Positions 62,368 through 64,000 of a DNA stretch of 64,000 bases are shown here, in pieces (the stretch's first letter is position 1; each line of letters starts with the position of its first letter). The notes beneath the pieces were generated by a model, which was given only the letters and a program-made list of their open reading frames with translations, was not told the origin of the DNA and ran no database searches. This stretch comes from Arenimonas caeni. Lineage in GTDB: Bacteria; Pseudomonadota; Gammaproteobacteria; Xanthomonadales; Xanthomonadaceae. The stretch spans positions 248,001 through 312,000 of the forward strand of contig NZ_KZ679084.1 in the NCBI RefSeq assembly GCF_003024235.1. Direction: 5' to 3'. The position numbers were made by a program, and so were the translations under genes.

Positions 62368-63189
62368 CTAGCCGCTACGCAGCAGGGGGCCATAACCGGC
62401 CCTGTAGTCCGTAAACGCCGGCGCCCAGCCGCTGGCACGCAGGCGCTGGTTGCGCACCCGCCGGCCGGTTTCCGGCCCGGCCGGCGGCGCCGGAGCCGCC
62501 TCCAGGCCCTCGCAGGCCCGCACCCAGGCCAGCACCTCGCACTCGAGCGCCGGCAGGTCGTCGCTGCCCAGGTACAGCGGGGCCGGGGCATCGAGCGCCA
62601 GCAGGTGGGCCAGCGCCCCGGCGGCATCCTGCACGTGGATCCGGTTGCCCCAGCGGCGCGCCCCCGGCTCGCCGGCGCGGGCGCGGCGCAGCAGCCACTC
62701 GCGCCCGGGGCCGTAGAGCCCGGTCAGGCGCAGCGCGACGCCACCCGGACGCGTGGACAGCAAGGCCTCCGCCTCCAGCAGCACCCGGCCATTGAAGGCC
62801 GGCGGCCGCGCCGGCGTGGTTTCGTCCACCCACTCGCCGGCGTCCTCGGCGTACACGGCCGTCGACGAGGTGAGCAGCACGCGCGGCGCCTCGGTGGCCG
62901 CCAGCAGGCGCGACAGCCCGTCGATGTAGAGCCTGCGGTAGGCCGCTTCCTCGCGCGCGTCGGGCGCCGCGCAGAAGACCAGCGCGGCGCAGGCCCGCGG
63001 CAGCGCCTGCAGGCCATCGCCACCGGCGAGGTCGGCGCGAAGGGCACGGATGCCCGGGCCGGCATCGGCCTCGCGCCGGCGCAGGGTGATCACTTCGGTG
63101 CCGGCATCGGCAAGCAGGCGCGCCAGCCGGCCGCCGACATCGCCGGCCCCGGCGACCAGCACCGGTCCATCGAACTTGAACTGAGCCAT
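62368..63189 (-). CDS. NAD-dependent epimerase/dehydratase-like (extended SDR) protein
   Basis: A 273-residue Rossmann protein similar to YeeZ-type atypical SDRs. The nucleotide motif VAGAGDVGGRLARLL lies at residues 12-26 and the strand VLLTSSTAVYAEDAGEWVDE near 105-124. The expected YxxxK catalytic pair of true SDRs is not clear, so it may bind a dinucleotide without classical dehydrogenase activity. Substrate unknown. It is divergent from aroK. Confidence 0.82.
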   Translation of the reverse strand: MAQFKFDGPVLVAGAGDVGGRLARLLADAGTEVITLRRREADAGPGIRALRADLAGGDGLQALPRACAALVFCAAPDAREEAAYRRLYIDGLSRLLAATEAPRVLLTSSTAVYAEDAGEWVDETTPARPPAFNGRVLLEAEALLSTRPGGVALRLTGLYGPGREWLLRRARAGEPGARRWGNRIHVQDAAGALAHLLALDAPAPLYLGSDDLPALECEVLAWVRACEGLEAAPAPPAGPETGRRVRNQRLRASGWAPAFTDYRAGYGPLLRSG

Positions 63190-63251
63190 GGCCACCCCCG
63201 GGCGCGATCCACACACGGTCGCGATGCGCCCGGATGCTAGCATCGCACCCC

Positions 63252-63791
63252 ATGAACCCCGCGCCAAACCTCGTGCTCGTCGGCCCCATGGGCGCGGGCA
63301 AGACCTCGATCGGCAGGCAGCTTGCCAAACGGCTGGGCCTGGCCTTCGTCGACTGCGACCAGCTGCTCGAAGAGCGCACCGGCGCCGCGGTGCCGGTGAT
63401 CTTCGAATGCGAGGGCGAGGCCGGCTTCCGCCAGCGCGAATCGGCGCTGATCGCCGAGCTGATGCAGGGCCGCGACCAGCTGGTGGCCACCGGCGGCGGC
63501 GCCGTGCTCGACGAGGCCAACCGGCGTGCGCTGGCGGCGCGCGGTTTCGTGGTGCACCTGCAGGTGAGCGTGGCGCAGCAGCTCGAGCGCCTGGCCCGCG
63601 ACCGCAGCCGCCCGCTGCTGGCCGGCCCCGACAAGCAGGCGCGGCTCGAGGGCCTGGCCGCCGTGCGCGGCCCGATCTACGCGGCCCTGGCCGACCTCGA
63701 GTTCGATGCCGACGGCCTGACCGTGGCGACGGCGACCGAGCGCCTGCACGCCCGGCTGCAGGAGCGCTGGCAGCGTACGGAGGCGGCATGA
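63252..63791 (+). CDS. aroK: Shikimate kinase AroK
   Basis: A 179-residue kinase of aromatic amino-acid synthesis. Walker A GPMGAGKTS (residues 11-19), the shikimate-binding DCDQLLEE and FRQRESALI segments, ATGGGAVLDE and the lid RDRSRPLL are present. ATG 63252 is preferred to an upstream in-frame ATG at 63234. It overlaps the aroB start by ATGA, the standard aroK-aroB pair. Confidence 0.95.
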   Translation: MNPAPNLVLVGPMGAGKTSIGRQLAKRLGLAFVDCDQLLEERTGAAVPVIFECEGEAGFRQRESALIAELMQGRDQLVATGGGAVLDEANRRALAARGFVVHLQVSVAQQLERLARDRSRPLLAGPDKQARLEGLAAVRGPIYAALADLEFDADGLTVATATERLHARLQERWQRTEAA

Positions 63792-64000
63792 GCGAAACCC
63801 GCGAACTCGAAGTGGCGCTGGGCGAACGCCGCTACCCCATCCGCATCGGCCGCGGCCTGCTCGGCGACGCCGCCGCGCTGGCGGCGCTGGTGCCGGGCCG
63901 GCATGCGCTGGTGGTCACCGATGCCCATGTCGCGCCGCATTACCTGCCCCTGGTCGAGGCGGCGCTCGGGGGCAAGCAGGCGGGCACGCTGGTGCTGCCG
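63788..64000 (+). CDS. aroB: 3-dehydroquinate synthase AroB (N-terminal fragment)
   Basis: The first 71 codons only; the window ends inside the gene. The N-terminus LEVALGERRYPIRIGRGLLGD followed by ALVVTDAHVAPHYLPLVEAAL is characteristic of AroB, which cyclises DAHP to 3-dehydroquinate. The start overlaps the aroK stop. Confidence 0.92.
   Translation, partial: MSETRELEVALGERRYPIRIGRGLLGDAAALAALVPGRHALVVTDAHVAPHYLPLVEAALGGKQAGTLVLP

Overview
This window is chromosomal DNA of a high-GC gammaproteobacterium, most likely of the order Lysobacterales (Xanthomonadales) or a close relative. The evidence is the block lptD-surA-pdxA-rsmA-apaG-apaH, the type IV pilus chemosensory cluster next to gshB-tonB and near pyrB-ruvX-yqgE, pilTU and yggS-proC, the folA-thyA-lgt block, and REP-like repeats of the type common in Pseudomonas and Xanthomonas relatives. 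The genus cannot be fixed from sequence reading alone. I saw no tRNA, rRNA, prophage, transposase or CRISPR array. Coding density is very high and many genes overlap as ATGA or GTGA.

Layout. 1-4.65 kb (minus): a queA fragment, a membrane protein, and an operon of ABC-2 exporter plus DesK/DesR-type two-component system. 4.9-10.6 kb: a class III aminotransferase with a hairpin leader, a thpR-like gene lacking a standard start codon, two ubiquinone hydroxylases (minus), then a membrane protein and a cobalamin adenosyltransferase. 10.6-18.7 kb (plus): a deacetylase-family gene and the outer-membrane/PLP/rRNA block lptD-surA-pdxA-rsmA-apaG-apaH plus a small secreted protein. 19.0-22.4 kb (minus): folA-thyA-lgt, TerC, dgkA. 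22.5-24.2 kb: DUF533 and GYF-AIM24 genes. 24.2-29.8 kb (minus): a response regulator, histidine kinase and MacAB-like efflux operon. 30-34.8 kb: DUF486, mazG-cysQ-nudE (minus), bioA-rsmE (plus).

35.1-47.1 kb (minus) holds the Pil-Chp chemosensory system that controls type IV pili: pilG-pilI-pilJ-chpA-chpB-chpC. pilH and pilK are absent from the cluster, and the ChpB-like protein has lost its catalytic serine. chpA carries a long 18-bp tandem repeat. The pilus retraction ATPases pilT and pilU lie at 52.3-54.5 kb. Between are gshB-tonB (plus) and pyrB-ruvX-yqgE plus a putative beta-barrel protein (minus). 54.6-59.7 kb (plus): yggS, proC, DUF4426, a histidine phosphatase, and an ACAD10/11-type acyl-CoA dehydrogenase with a separate APH-family kinase, a pair that suggests 4-hydroxy-acid catabolism. 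59.9-64 kb: a cobalamin-binding-type protein and pdxH (minus), glycerate kinase, dodecin, an SDR-type protein, aroK and the start of aroB.

Intergenic DNA is dominated by three kinds of dispersed palindromic element: REP-like hairpins with longer palindromes near 18.8, 34.9 and 49.3 kb; a 19-bp inverted repeat near 30 kb; and AT-richer palindromes on both sides of the APH kinase gene. Several genes have a TANNNT box exactly 6 nt before ATG, the arrangement expected for leaderless transcripts. The strongest candidates for something new are the degenerate adaptation arm of the Pil-Chp system, the ACAD/APH pair framed by repeats, the leaderless-type starts and the hairpin leader of the aminotransferase.
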